A stretch of DNA of 64,000 nucleotides from GCA-2748575 sp965222725 (GCA_965222725.1 OZ244969.1:6076001-6140000); one strand, 5' to 3'; shown: positions 8,654-20,215, numbered from the stretch's first letter. Notes: generated by a model not told the origin, from the letters alone. Translations and numbers: made by a program.

Positions 8654-9709
8654 TTTCAGTCGACCAATTCGATCATTGTGCAGGGATCCGAAATAAAGAT
8701 AATCCCCATGCTGCTCCACCGAGGTGATTTCCTGCAGGTGTTTGCCCGTTGGATCCTGCAGGTTATGGGTTACCTCTCCCTGTTCCGACAAGCCCAGCAC
8801 AAAGCCATACTTTACAGGTTTGGGCTGCATGAATTTGGGGAGTTTTACCACGATTTCCCGTAACCAGGGTTGTGGATACAGCCTGTCCACGCTCTTATTC
8901 CGAGGTGTGGGCAGCGCCACCCAAAAGGTGCCTTCACCATTGCCGGAAACGCCATCGGGAAACCCCGGCAGGTTATCGATAAACACATCGGTGGTTCCCT
9001 GCTTTTCCCCTTTTAACCAGTAACGCAGTATCCTGTAACGCCAGGTTTCATTCACCAGCACAAAGTCTTCGTTTTGCGACAGGGCAACGCCGTTGGCAAA
9101 ATACATATCAGGAATCAGTACGGTGGTTGTTTCCGTAGCCGGGTCATACACCATAAAACGTCCGTAGGGCCTGCCTTCGAACAGATCCAGCATATACTGG
9201 CTCTGGTTCCATTTGCTGGACGCATCGGTGAAATAGATTTTGCCATCGGAGGCAATATCCACATCATCAGTAAAAAGGAAAGGAATACCTTCGGCTTCAT
9301 CTGTCAGCACACGGATTTCTGCAGTTGGGCTCACTGATAAAAGTCCTTTGTAGGCATCACAAACAATCAGATTGCCCGCCGGATCAAAGTGCAATCCCAG
9401 GGGGCGCCCTCCGGTGGCCGCCCAGTCTTCAACGCGGCCATCCGGATGCACCCGAATTATCTTGCCGTCCTGCGTAGCGCCATAAATCAGACCATTCCGA
9501 TCCACTGCAATATCCTCAGGCCCGTAAACCTTGCCGACCGCCAGCAGTTCTGCCTGTGTTAATTTATTGTTAGGCGCATAGGGCCCGGTCATGGCCGGTG
9601 GAGTCGGTGGCTGCCAGGCCACGGCATCAACAGGCGCGGGCCAAAGCACAGCCCAACCGGCAAAAGCCACCACAAGCACTACCAACAGCATCATTATTCG
9701 TTTCATCAT
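8648..9709 (-). CDS. SMP-30/gluconolactonase/strictosidine-synthase-like beta-propeller protein
   Basis: About 353 residues from the ATG at 9709 (MMKRIMMLLVV), with an N-terminal hydrophobic anchor or signal, then a six-bladed propeller. Typical elements are the blade motif GPEDIAVDRNGLIYGAT, the family segment FTDDVDIASDGKIYFTDASS, and NGVALSQNEDFVLVNET followed by FPDGVSGNGEGTFWVAL. This is the strictosidine synthase-like/APMAP branch, related to lactonases and arylesterases; many members hydrolyse lactones or esters, but the substrate is unknown here. The DUF3080 lipoprotein gene lies about 55 bp upstream on the same strand, so the two may be cotranscribed. It converges with and overlaps the histidine kinase gene by six bases. 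Confidence 0.87.
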   Translation of the reverse strand: MMKRIMMLLVVLVVAFAGWAVLWPAPVDAVAWQPPTPPAMTGPYAPNNKLTQAELLAVGKVYGPEDIAVDRNGLIYGATQDGKIIRVHPDGRVEDWAATGGRPLGLHFDPAGNLIVCDAYKGLLSVSPTAEIRVLTDEAEGIPFLFTDDVDIASDGKIYFTDASSKWNQSQYMLDLFEGRPYGRFMVYDPATETTTVLIPDMYFANGVALSQNEDFVLVNETWRYRILRYWLKGEKQGTTDVFIDNLPGFPDGVSGNGEGTFWVALPTPRNKSVDRLYPQPWLREIVVKLPKFMQPKPVKYGFVLGLSEQGEVTHNLQDPTGKHLQEITSVEQHGDYLYFGSLHNDRIGRLKL

Positions 9710-9764
9710 GTTCCCCGGTTTCCCCCAAAGCAAACTGCAAATTCTAATGTACCCTGATCAGGTT

Positions 9765-10901
9765 TCAACGATTTCCACCCACTTTCATGCCACAGCCACG
9801 CAGCAAACGGTTCCACACCAGTGCATGTTGCTTAACGGCTCTGCGCATGGTGGCAAGAGCATTGGTTTTTTCAATGTTCAGATAAGTATCATAAAACGAC
9901 AGTACCTCCGCTGTTTGAACAGAAAAGGCTGCCGGTGAATGCCGGTGCGTTACGGTAAAAAGCAAAGCGGCTTCCTTATCCAGCCGGCTCAGGTAGGGCT
10001 GCAGGCTCATCACATAATGATGGGTAAAAACATTCTGCAGTATTTCCGCTTTGCGGGACGGGGTTTCGTTGTAACAGATGGGCCGTTCTTTCATGGCGGC
10101 TTCCAGCAGGCGGGTGCCTTCATTCACGGCAGCGGTTGCTGTTACCAGCGAACGGATCAGTCGCCCGCCATAATGATACTGTAGTGGTTGAAGATGGCTT
10201 TCATAGCGCTGGCTTTCGGCAAAAAAAGAACTGTCTTTCTGATCTTTTACCGTGCCCGCTTTATCCGGTTGCGGTAAGGCCTGAAAGTAATCGAACAGGG
10301 ACTGAGTCACTTCCGGCTGGATGCCGCTTACCTCCTGGTCCTGCAATACCGGATGCGCCATGGAGAAAAAGGTTTCAAAATCGCTACTTCCCCAGGTGGC
10401 ATTCCAGTAATGCCTGTCCAGTTCGCGGGATTTAACCTGCCGGATTTGATCCAGCTTTACCATTAAATCATCTTCATCATCCGGCAATTCCCTGAGCTGG
10501 TTCAGGCACACCTCAAGGCCATTCAGCAACATCCATTCATACTGGTAACGGGCGGTTACCGACATGACTTTTCCCAGGGAACTGTTGCGCTCACTTACCA
10601 GGTGCTGCAACTCGCAATCGCCCAGGGAAAGAAAATCAAACACCCCCAGGCGGGTATCTTTAAAATTCAGCGTTCGCTGTTTGGTTTCCGGATACCGTTG
10701 CGGCAAACGTTTGGGGATCTGCGCCTGCCAGTCAGTCACATCCTGTTCCAGTACCCGTGCCAAACGGGTAAGGTAATCCTCATAATCACCGGTCATTCCG
10801 GCATCGGTGCAGCCCCATAAAACGGGAACCATCAACAACGAAAGCAACAGCCCCTTAAGGCCCGCGGGAACAGCGCTGCTGTTTTGTGGATTTGCGATCA
10901 A
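9765..10901 (-). CDS. DUF3080 family lipoprotein
   Basis: A predicted lipoprotein: hydrophobic segment LLLSLLMVPVLWGC, with Cys as the likely lipidated residue, followed by about 348 residues of mostly helical sequence. It fits the gammaproteobacterial DUF3080 family, whose function is unknown. The start is uncertain. A TTG at 10901 behind AGGA gives a normal signal peptide of about 30 residues. An ATG at 11036 behind GGAG would add 45 residues with no signal character and run almost into the start of the divergent SDR gene. I prefer 10901. It is followed by the SMP-30-like gene on the same strand. Confidence 0.75.
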   Translation of the reverse strand: MIANPQNSSAVPAGLKGLLLSLLMVPVLWGCTDAGMTGDYEDYLTRLARVLEQDVTDWQAQIPKRLPQRYPETKQRTLNFKDTRLGVFDFLSLGDCELQHLVSERNSSLGKVMSVTARYQYEWMLLNGLEVCLNQLRELPDDEDDLMVKLDQIRQVKSRELDRHYWNATWGSSDFETFFSMAHPVLQDQEVSGIQPEVTQSLFDYFQALPQPDKAGTVKDQKDSSFFAESQRYESHLQPLQYHYGGRLIRSLVTATAAVNEGTRLLEAAMKERPICYNETPSRKAEILQNVFTHHYVMSLQPYLSRLDKEAALLFTVTHRHSPAAFSVQTAEVLSFYDTYLNIEKTNALATMRRAVKQHALVWNRLLRGCGMKVGGNR

Positions 10902-11065
10902 ACCGGGAATTCCTATACCTGAACAGAACCCGGTCAGTATCTCAGGATTTGATGATTTTTTCACAAGGGCTGTAGTAATGTTTGAGTACTGTTTAATGAC
11001 TGTTGTCGAACTGATTCGACACAGCAGACTCTCCATATGACACTCTCCGGATAAGGAAACCAGCC

Positions 11066-12475
11066 ATGACCAGCCTATCACGCACCCTGACCGTTGACCG
11101 GCCCATTGAAGAAGCCTTTCGCTATCTGGCGGACTTTTCCACCACCGAACAGTGGGATGTGAATGTACTACGGGCAGACAAGGTTACCCCCGGCGCGCCT
11201 CAGCCTGGCACTGAATTTTCTGTTATCGCCAAAACCGGCCCTGGCACCACGCCCATGGCCTACCGGATTCTGGACATGAAACCCAACCGGGAGATTCGCC
11301 TGAAGGGTGAAGCCAGCTCCTTTACCCTGACCGACACTTTTCAGTTTGAAGCCATAGAGCCCGGCAAAACCCGGATTGAATACACCGTGGATGTGGCCAT
11401 GGACGGTTTGCTGGGGAAACTGACCGACACCTTCCCCGGTACCTTGTCCCCCATGGCCGATCGCGCCCTGGCGGGCCTGGCCAGAGCCCTGAATGACCGG
11501 CCGGAAGCCATCAGCCAACCCAGCGATCTGGCCGACAAACTGGTGTTCCCCGGTATGCTCAAATTTACCCGGTTGGGATATCAGCGGGCCAAAAAACACT
11601 GGAAGGGACTGGCGGCAGATCTCAGTGGCAAGCAGGCGGTTATTACCGGAGCCACCTCCGGCCTGGGGCGTGAAACCGCCATTGCCCTGGCAAAAATGGG
11701 GGCCGATATTCTTGTGGTGGCCCGCAACCGGGACAAGGTACAGGAGCTTGCCAATCTGATAGAACAGGAAACCGGGCAGCAGATTCGCAGTGTGATAGCA
11801 GATCTGTCATCCATTGAGGAAACCGCCCGTGCGGCAGAGGAAATCGCCAGCCAGTTTGCCCGTATCGATATTCTGGTGAATAACGCCGGTGCCCTGTTTA
11901 ACGAACGCACCATAACACCGGAGCAACTGGAAAAGTCCTTTGCCCTGCTGTTGCTGTCGCCCTTTGTGTTAACCGAAACCCTGCTGCCCAACCTGAAACA
12001 ATCCCCGCAGGGGCGGGTGATCAATGTCAGTTCCGGCGGCATGTACACCCAACCGGTGTATCCCGACGACCTGAACTATGAGCAGGGCAACTACGACGGC
12101 CCCAAAGCCTACGCCCGCGCCAAGCGTGGCCTGGTAGACATGACCGAAGCCTGGACCCGCCTGCACGCCGACAGCCCGGTGACCTTTAATGCCATGCACC
12201 CCGGCTGGGCCGATACCCCAGCGGTGGCCTCCTCCCTCCCCGGTTTTTACAAGGTCACCAAATCCTGGCTGCGTACACCCCGGGAAGGCGCCGACACCAT
12301 TATCTGGCTGGCGGCGGCCAAAGAGGTGGCAGACCAGTCCGGGCGCTTCTGGCTGGATCGTGAACCCCATACCACCAGTATCTTCCCCGGTACCGGCTCC
12401 GGCACGGAAAAACAGGAAAAACTCTATGGCCTGCTGAAAGAACTGGCCCAGGAAATAGCCAACCCGGGCTCCTGA
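11066..12475 (+). CDS. SRPBCC (START-like) domain fused to a short-chain dehydrogenase/reductase
   Basis: A two-domain protein of 469 residues. Residues about 1-145 form an SRPBCC/polyketide-cyclase-like lipid-binding fold (RTLTVDRPIEEAFRYLADF, then WDVNV). From about 185 it is a classical SDR: nucleotide motif TGATSGLG, NNAG (NNAGALF), a catalytic Ser in VINVSSGGM, and YxxxK as YARAK. The SDR half resembles the DHRS12 type. SDRs oxidise or reduce hydroxyl and carbonyl groups with NAD(P)H; the fused hydrophobic pocket suggests a lipophilic substrate (inference). AAGGA precedes the ATG at good spacing. It is followed after about 110 bp by a retinol-saturase-like flavoprotein and then an AraC regulator on the same strand, so the three may act in one pathway. 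Confidence 0.9.
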   Translation: MTSLSRTLTVDRPIEEAFRYLADFSTTEQWDVNVLRADKVTPGAPQPGTEFSVIAKTGPGTTPMAYRILDMKPNREIRLKGEASSFTLTDTFQFEAIEPGKTRIEYTVDVAMDGLLGKLTDTFPGTLSPMADRALAGLARALNDRPEAISQPSDLADKLVFPGMLKFTRLGYQRAKKHWKGLAADLSGKQAVITGATSGLGRETAIALAKMGADILVVARNRDKVQELANLIEQETGQQIRSVIADLSSIEETARAAEEIASQFARIDILVNNAGALFNERTITPEQLEKSFALLLLSPFVLTETLLPNLKQSPQGRVINVSSGGMYTQPVYPDDLNYEQGNYDGPKAYARAKRGLVDMTEAWTRLHADSPVTFNAMHPGWADTPAVASSLPGFYKVTKSWLRTPREGADTIIWLAAAKEVADQSGRFWLDREPHTTSIFPGTGSGTEKQEKLYGLLKELAQEIANPGS

Positions 12476-12588
12476 CAAGCGCGCAGCAATGCTTGCATCG
12501 GCACAGGGACATTGCTAGGATCGACATATGCACCATGTAGCATATGTTTGATAACAAGCGTTCCACGCCGCTCACAAAGGTTACCGAT

Positions 12589-14283
<1,695 letters not shown>

Positions 14284-14638
14284 TCAAGCAGGTTCACCCC
14301 AAGCTTTTCCTTTGCTCCGGCTGTGTCAAAACAACACGGCCGGGGCTATCCAATTCACACAAAAAAACTCCGGCAAACACACTGGCAACAACTAATCCAA
14401 AGCAGTACCCTCGTTCCGTTTAAGCGCATGAATCGTATAGTTTTTGTAACCTGAAACACCTTGGTAAACAACAAGTTCCCGTTAAGTCATTGATTTTATG
14501 TAACGCCGCTACCTATAGCCCTTAAGGCCCGTTACAATTATTTCTTTCGGCCTATTGTCTGGATCTTAACCCTGTGACAAAACTAGGCCTGTTGAATTTT
14601 TTTATTATTATTTTCCAATGCAAGACAGGGGTTTTACC
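14284..14638. other. Intergenic region upstream of AraC regulator gene
   Basis: This 355 bp region contains a ten-pair hairpin at 14317-14343 and an AT-rich run at about 14594-14616, just before the regulator gene. An ATG at 14618 is in frame but has no ribosome site; the GTG at 14639 has AGGGG seven bases upstream and is the better start. Confidence 0.5.
14317..14343 (+). terminator. Hairpin after the flavoprotein gene (possible terminator)
   Basis: CCGGCTGTGT (14317-14326) pairs with ACACGGCCGG (14334-14343), ten pairs with one G-T wobble and a seven-base loop. It lies 34 bp past the stop of the oxidoreductase gene. No T tract follows, so intrinsic termination is unproven; it could be an RNA 3' end stabiliser or protein-binding palindrome. 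Confidence 0.45.
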
Positions 14639-15625
14639 GTGAACCAGCGATTTCTGATTTCCAGCTGGGTGGACTCGTGTGTCAAGGGATTTGAACTGAG
14701 TGGCTGGGATATATCCTCACTGTATCAGCACGGCCAGTTATCTCCAGACACCGCAGATACACATTGCTGCAGTCTGACCTATGCTAATACCTTATTTTCA
14801 TCGGCAACTGAGTTATATGGCCCGGCAGCCGGATTAAAAGCCCGCCTGGGCATCAGCCCCAACAGTTTTCACAGCCTGAGCCTTGCGGTACTGGCCAGCG
14901 AAAACCTGTTGAAAGGCTTGTCTCTGATGGTGAAACACAATCCGCAATTAACGGACGCCATCAATTATTTTTGCGCCGAAACCAAAGAACATTTTATTTT
15001 TGGTTTTGAGCCCACCACCGATATCCACCCGGCACTGGCAGATGCCATACTCTGTACCACTATCAAAACCTGCCGCTTCGTACACCCCTGCGCCGCCGAC
15101 ATCCGTCAGGTTGTCATGGCCAGACCCACCCCGGATCATATCGGGGAATATCAGAAATACTTCAAGGCACCCATTAGCTGGAACGGCAATCGCTACGAAA
15201 TCCACCTGGGCAAGGAATACGTACTGAAGCCTTCCATTCATGCCAATCCTTTTCTGGCAGAACAACACGAGCGCCTGTGGGAAATGTACTGCGACAAGGT
15301 GCATGCCCGCTCGGTTACCAGCCATATCAAAACCCGGTTACGGGAATGCCTGGAAGACGGCGAAGTCACCATGGAAAAAGTGGCCGGCTCCCTGCACATG
15401 GGCGTGCGTTCCCTGCAACGGATTCTGAGCCAGGAAGGTACCAGCTACCACGAACTGCTGAGCGAAGTCCGCAAGCAACAGGCGCAACATTACCTGAAGC
15501 ACTCCTCACTCAGTATTACCCATATTGCCCAGAATCTGGGTTACACCGATTCCGGCAATTTCTGCCGGGCCTTCAAGCGCTGGTTTGACTGCTCACCGGA
15601 CAGTTACCGCCGGGCCTGTTGTTAA
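14639..15625 (+). CDS. AraC family transcriptional regulator (Arabinose_bd-type N-terminus)
   Basis: About 328 residues from the GTG at 14639. The N-terminal two thirds resemble the Arabinose_bd domain of ArgR/OruR-like regulators. The C-terminal ~100 residues are a double helix-turn-helix AraC domain: first helix pair in MEKVAGSLHMGVRSLQRIL, second in ITHIAQNLGYTDSGNFCRAF, ending in the family signature KRWFDCSPDSYRR. Regulators of this subfamily often sit beside lipid or aromatic catabolic genes and activate them with a small-molecule effector. Its position directly after the SDR fusion and flavoprotein genes suggests it controls them, but no operator is proven. Confidence 0.93.
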   Translation: MNQRFLISSWVDSCVKGFELSGWDISSLYQHGQLSPDTADTHCCSLTYANTLFSSATELYGPAAGLKARLGISPNSFHSLSLAVLASENLLKGLSLMVKHNPQLTDAINYFCAETKEHFIFGFEPTTDIHPALADAILCTTIKTCRFVHPCAADIRQVVMARPTPDHIGEYQKYFKAPISWNGNRYEIHLGKEYVLKPSIHANPFLAEQHERLWEMYCDKVHARSVTSHIKTRLRECLEDGEVTMEKVAGSLHMGVRSLQRILSQEGTSYHELLSEVRKQQAQHYLKHSSLSITHIAQNLGYTDSGNFCRAFKRWFDCSPDSYRRACC

Positions 15626-15956
15626 GACCAGGTTGCCCGAAGCAGCCACATCCGACCATGAAAGCCGTTCCCGCGCTCTATTACCCCCATGCGGTTACTG
15701 GCTTTCATGGCAGGCTGACAGGGGAATATCACCTGGAGCTCAGCCAAATAAAGAGAGATATCAACAGGTTACAAGGCATTACTGTAAACACTCATTCATT
15801 CACTCTATCAATCCCGAATATTTTTTAATTTTAGCGATTCTTGTCTAGGCTGAAACAAGTGGGTTGTTGCTAGCCAGAGCTTTACGTGCCGGCTTTTTAC
15901 AGCTGCATATACTCATGAATTGTGTTTGGGCTGTATGTATTTGGGAGTGTAAGGAA
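15626..15956. other. Intergenic region upstream of the large surface protein gene
   Basis: This 331 bp region shows no credible gene. The last 130 bp before the large surface protein are AT-rich and presumably carry its promoter, but I find no -24/-12 pair like those in front of the PEP-CTERM genes. Confidence 0.4.
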
Positions 15957-18900
15957 GTGAGAGAGACTAAATTGCCTGGAATATGGCTGATCATTGGTTC
16001 ACTTTTTCTGGCAAGCAGCGGTATTGCAAATGCCGCGGTTAGAGCAGAAGCAGAGGTTTTCCAGACTTCCACGTCTGTTTCTCAGAATTCAGTAACTTCA
16101 TTAACTGATGATAGTAATGTCTCTCAGACAGACTATGTCAATGCCAGCTATGATGCCACTCACGGCATTGTTATTCCTGCATCCGAAGGAACTTACAGTG
16201 TCGGGTTTGGTTCCTATGTACCAGAATACTACACGGGTCCTGGCACGATGTACTTGCACAGAGTGCTGATTACGAACCAGGACGGTGTGACCGTTCTGGA
16301 TGAATCCTTTGATGGCTGGTCTCAGGATTCCACTTCGACAGAGGGTTCAGAGACACGCTCTGAGTATTCCACAGACTCGGGCATCATCTGGGCAACCTAC
16401 GCTGATACAACAGACTTCTATACAGGTGGAGGGAGCGCGTTCGAAGCAGTCAACAGCGGCGGCGATAACGGAATGGTTTACCCGTTTGATGGCGGTGGCC
16501 CATTTTCGGTGCTTATCAGAACGCTGATTACGGCACCTCAAGACACCACCGAGCTGCGTATCAATCTCGACTGGCGTTACAACGTCAATATCTTTGCAGG
16601 TGGCGAACCCAGAGTATTCTCAGTCGGTTTACAATCAGGAGAAGTAGATCCAGAATTCCTGTTCAGTTTCTCAGCACCAGCCAATGTTGCTCCCGTCATT
16701 ACCAGCACACCGGTAACCTCAGTTGATGAGGATAGTCTATACACCTACACCTTAACGGCAACTGACAGTGACGTGGACGACACATTAACGTTCAGTGGTC
16801 AGACAATACCATCCTGGCTTGAATTCGATCCCGAAACAGGTGTTCTATCGGGGACGCCAGCCAATGAAAATGTGGGACCTCACAACGTCACACTACAAGT
16901 AAGTGATGGCACAGCAGATGTAGAGCAAAGCTTTACCATTACCGTCAACAACACCAACGATAGCCCCACGGGCAACGTATCCATTTCCGGGTTTGCCACT
17001 GAAGAACAAACATTAACAGCCAACACCGACACAATCGCCGATGACGACGGCCTGGGTGCTTTTAGCTACCAATGGCGTCGTGATGGTTCCCCTATTGCCG
17101 ACGCAACCAGTGCCACCTATGTCACCCTCACCAGCGATATTGGCAGTATTCTCACCCTGGTCGTTAGCTATACAGACCAGCAAGGTGCCGAGGAATCCCT
17201 GACCAGCGCAGCTTTTGGCCCCATCAAAGCTGATCTCGACAGGGATGGTATCGCCGATGATACGGATCCCGATATCGACGGTGACGGCATGAGCAATGAA
17301 TATGAAAACGAATATGGGCTGGATCCAAGAGACCTTGCTGACGCTTCAACGGATCTGGATAGCGACGGCTCAAGCAATCTGGAAGAATTTAACAACAGTA
17401 CCAACCCGACAGTGGATGATATTGCACCAGTGTTTTCTGACTTACCCCTTGTTACGGTTGATGCCGCAGGCCTGTTCACAACACCGGCGTTAGATGCACC
17501 AGTGGCTGTAGACGGAAAAGATGGCGAAATAGTAGCAACGTATTCAGGCACACCCCTAAAACCAGGGGCGTACACCATTACCTGGATGGCAGAAGATCAA
17601 GCAGGCAACCAGGCTACTGCGGAACAGACACTACATATCAGGCCCCTGGTGAATTTTGAAATAGATCAGCTAGCTGAAGAAGGTGGTGAAGTCGATGTGC
17701 GGGTGGTGCTGAATGGCAACGCACCGATCTATCCATTAACTGCCTCTTTTAGCGTCAGCGGCACCGCTGAAAGCGAGGATCATGATGCAACAGATGGCAT
17801 TGTAACCATTGCCGAAGGGCTGGAAGGCACTATTAGTTTCACTCTGATTGATGATGAAATTATTGGTGAAGCCGGTGAGACCGTCGTATTTACCCTGGAT
17901 GAAATCACCAACGGCGTAGCAGGTAATAAAACCACACACACGGTAACCCTGGTAGAAACAAACCAGGCGCCATCGGCGAGCTTGTCGGTTGTCCAGGCTA
18001 ACGAAACCCAATTACTGATCGACAGAAGTGCGGGTTCAGTGACGGTAACGTCTCAAGTGAGCGATCCCAACCCCAATGACACCCACAGCTATGACTGGTC
18101 CGGCAGTGACAATAGCTTAATCGACACTGACAACGACAGCACAGACAACAGCTTTGTGTTTGATCCCGTCGCACTGGCCCCCGGCGTTTACACATTGGTG
18201 GTAACCGTGACAGACAGCGGCAACCCTTCACTACAGTCTACTGCCAGCGTCGAAGTGAATGTACTGCAAGATGCGCTTGTGCTGGAAGAAGATGTCGATA
18301 GTGATGGAGACGGTATTGATGACAGCGTGGAAGGTGCCGGTGATGAAGACGGCGACCGTGTTCCTGACTATCTGGATGCGATTAATATTTCCAATATTAT
18401 TCAAACCCAAACAGGAACAAACAACGAGTTTCTTATGGAAACCAATCCGGGTTTGTCCTTACGTTTGGGTAAAACCGCTTTTTCTGCCCTCATTCACAGC
18501 ACCGGACTTAACGAAGACGAGTTCTTGCAGCACTCCAACGATGGCATGCTTGATTATTACACGACCTTCTATTCGCAAATTTATGATTTTGAGGTGAGTG
18601 GTCTTGCGCGGACAGGTGCTACGGTTGATGTGGTGCTGCCACTGGAAGATGCCATTCCGGCGGATGCAATATATCGCAAGTTCAGCGAAGCAACCGGCTG
18701 GAACGATTTTGTGGAAAACGCCCGCAACACGCTAAAATCTGCCCCTGGGCAATCCGGCTTCTGCCCATCGGTTGGCGACAATCGTTATACGACAGGGCTC
18801 ACAGAAGGTCATTACTGTGTATTGGTATCAATCGAAGACGGTGGCCCCAATGATGCCGATGGTACCGCCAATGGACAAGTGGTCGATCCTGGAGCGATTG

Positions 18901-19652
18901 CAGTCGCTAAGCCGGAAACAGAGGTGAATGTGAAGGGTGGCAGTAGTGGCGGCAGCATGGAGTGGTTCTTCTTGATCGCTTTGCTTTCCGTGTCGCTGCT
19001 GTCGCGGTATCGCACAGCACTTCTCACGCTGGTATTCGCAAGTGGAGTTAGCAATGCGAGCCAAGCGGCGGCCGGCAATGAGGTTCTGTCGTCACTTTAT
19101 TTCACCATAAACGCAGGCCAGGCCGATACGGAGTTATCACCGTCACGAATAGAATCTGAATTAGCTGCAAAAGGTATTACGGCCAGTGCAAGCGAACTTG
19201 ATACCGAGAGAACGGGTTGGGCGCTGGGTATCGGTTATCTGTTTAGTGATAATTTGGCACTGGAAATCAGTTATCTGGATTTACAGGACGTTGAATATAC
19301 GCTGACCACTATTGATACCGTGAGCGATTCCGATGTTGCCGACGTCCGACCGGACTCGGGTGATGGTGCCCATATTAGTTTGTTATACCGCTACCCCATC
19401 ACCGATCAATGGGATGTACGCGCCAGAGGAGGCGCTTTTTCCTGGCGGGCAGATTATGACGCAAAAGTGCTTGGCGGTGGAAAAGTAGACACGAGTAACG
19501 AATCCGGCGTAGATCTTATGTGGGGTTTAGGCACAGCCTACCAACTACTGCCTCAGTGGTCCGTGAGTTTTGAATATCAACGTTTTGAGTTTGATTACGC
19601 CAGCACCGATTTTTATGCAGTAGGAGTTCAGTGGTGGCCAAAAGGCGGCTAA
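15957..19652 (+). CDS. Large secreted Ig/calcium-repeat protein with internal GlyGly-CTERM-like anchor fused to a beta-barrel domain
   Basis: 1231 residues from a GTG at 15957, which has GGGAG nine bases upstream and a signal peptide ending ANAA; longer in-frame starts exist at 15864 and 15915. Domain order by eye: unknown N-terminal domain (~60-245); a cadherin-like putative Ig module (PSWLEFDPETGVLSGTPANE); a second Ig-like module; a thrombospondin-3-type calcium stretch (DRDGIADDTDPDIDGDG); a Calx-beta-like module; a PKD-like module; a further calcium motif (DVDSDGDGIDDS); and a choice-of-anchor U-type domain (GLTEGHYCVLVSIEDGGPND). Then comes a GlyGly-CTERM-like tripartite signal, GGSSGGS, a hydrophobic helix and SRYR (residues ~994-1019). 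This normally ends a protein, but a second hydrophobic, signal-like segment ending AAA (~1020-1039) and about 190 residues of OmpA-like outer-membrane barrel follow in the same frame. Surface exposure is likely; adhesion is only a guess. Confidence 0.85.
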   Translation: MRETKLPGIWLIIGSLFLASSGIANAAVRAEAEVFQTSTSVSQNSVTSLTDDSNVSQTDYVNASYDATHGIVIPASEGTYSVGFGSYVPEYYTGPGTMYLHRVLITNQDGVTVLDESFDGWSQDSTSTEGSETRSEYSTDSGIIWATYADTTDFYTGGGSAFEAVNSGGDNGMVYPFDGGGPFSVLIRTLITAPQDTTELRINLDWRYNVNIFAGGEPRVFSVGLQSGEVDPEFLFSFSAPANVAPVITSTPVTSVDEDSLYTYTLTATDSDVDDTLTFSGQTIPSWLEFDPETGVLSGTPANENVGPHNVTLQVSDGTADVEQSFTITVNNTNDSPTGNVSISGFATEEQTLTANTDTIADDDGLGAFSYQWRRDGSPIADATSATYVTLTSDIGSILTLVVSYTDQQGAEESLTSAAFGPIKADLDRDGIADDTDPDIDGDGMSNEYENEYGLDPRDLADASTDLDSDGSSNLEEFNNSTNPTVDDIAPVFSDLPLVTVDAAGLFTTPALDAPVAVDGKDGEIVATYSGTPLKPGAYTITWMAEDQAGNQATAEQTLHIRPLVNFEIDQLAEEGGEVDVRVVLNGNAPIYPLTASFSVSGTAESEDHDATDGIVTIAEGLEGTISFTLIDDEIIGEAGETVVFTLDEITNGVAGNKTTHTVTLVETNQAPSASLSVVQANETQLLIDRSAGSVTVTSQVSDPNPNDTHSYDWSGSDNSLIDTDNDSTDNSFVFDPVALAPGVYTLVVTVTDSGNPSLQSTASVEVNVLQDALVLEEDVDSDGDGIDDSVEGAGDEDGDRVPDYLDAINISNIIQTQTGTNNEFLMETNPGLSLRLGKTAFSALIHSTGLNEDEFLQHSNDGMLDYYTTFYSQIYDFEVSGLARTGATVDVVLPLEDAIPADAIYRKFSEATGWNDFVENARNTLKSAPGQSGFCPSVGDNRYTTGLTEGHYCVLVSIEDGGPNDADGTANGQVVDPGAIAVAKPETEVNVKGGSSGGSMEWFFLIALLSVSLLSRYRTALLTLVFASGVSNASQAAAGNEVLSSLYFTINAGQADTELSPSRIESELAAKGITASASELDTERTGWALGIGYLFSDNLALEISYLDLQDVEYTLTTIDTVSDSDVADVRPDSGDGAHISLLYRYPITDQWDVRARGGAFSWRADYDAKVLGGGKVDTSNESGVDLMWGLGTAYQLLPQWSVSFEYQRFEFDYASTDFYAVGVQWWPKGG

Positions 19653-19669
19653 CAACGGCAGCAATCCGA

Positions 19670-19700
19670 ACCAGGATCAGCTCCTGAGGCTGCTCCTGGT
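19670..19700. terminator. Hairpin between convergent genes (possible bidirectional terminator)
   Basis: ACCAGGATCAGC (19670-19681) pairs with GCTGCTCCTGGT (19689-19700), eleven pairs with one mismatch and a seven-base loop. It sits between the 3' ends of the surface protein gene and the cupin gene. A T tract is lacking on either side, so the terminator role rests on position. Confidence 0.5.
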
Positions 19701-19747
19701 TAGCTCCAGAACAGTAGAATAGAAATCTTTACTTCTCAGAGAAAAAA

Positions 19748-20212
19748 TCAATCGGTTATTTTTGCTTCTTTCAAAGCGTCCGTCATATCAGCGCAGTGCT
19801 CCGCCGCAGCCTCTGTTCCCGGTAATACGGTAGTGGGAACGCCTCTCGCCCCCGCATAAAACACCAGAATCTCAACGGGTCCGTCTACCGCAATGCCACG
19901 GTGGACGGTGCGCATCACTTCCACCGCTGCATCACCTTTGGTGAGCCGGATCTTTTTGCCGTCTTTGGTTTCCACATCCAGCGTGCCATTCAACACATAG
20001 CCCAGGGTGGGGATCGGGTGGCAGTGGTATTTGGCCACCTGATCTTTTTCAAGCCGCAGAATCACCGAGGTGATCTCCGCATCTCCCGCGGGATAATGAA
20101 TGTCACCACCATCCCAGGAGGTATCCGTTTTCAGAATCTGCTCCGGCGCCGCCAGCGCAGTGGCGGTGGCCAGCAACGCCAGCGCACCGGTAATCCACTG
20201 GATCATAGCCAT
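19748..20212 (-). CDS. Exported cupin-domain protein
   Basis: A 154-residue protein with a cleavable signal (LALLATATALAAPEQ) and a single cupin_2 barrel. The first cupin motif carries the usual ligands (KYHCHPIPTLGYVLNGTLDV) and the second has VMRTVHRGIAVDGP. Cupins of this size bind a divalent metal or small ligand; no reaction can be assigned. It starts four bases after the stop of the dienelactone hydrolase gene, so it is cotranscribed with it. Confidence 0.85.
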   Translation of the reverse strand: MAMIQWITGALALLATATALAAPEQILKTDTSWDGGDIHYPAGDAEITSVILRLEKDQVAKYHCHPIPTLGYVLNGTLDVETKDGKKIRLTKGDAAVEVMRTVHRGIAVDGPVEILVFYAGARGVPTTVLPGTEAAAEHCADMTDALKEAKITD

Positions 20213-20215
20213 AAA

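Noticed and set aside
14618..14638. ATG at 14618 as start of the AraC gene.
   Set aside because: No ribosome site in the A/T run before it; the GTG at 14639 has AGGGG at normal spacing.
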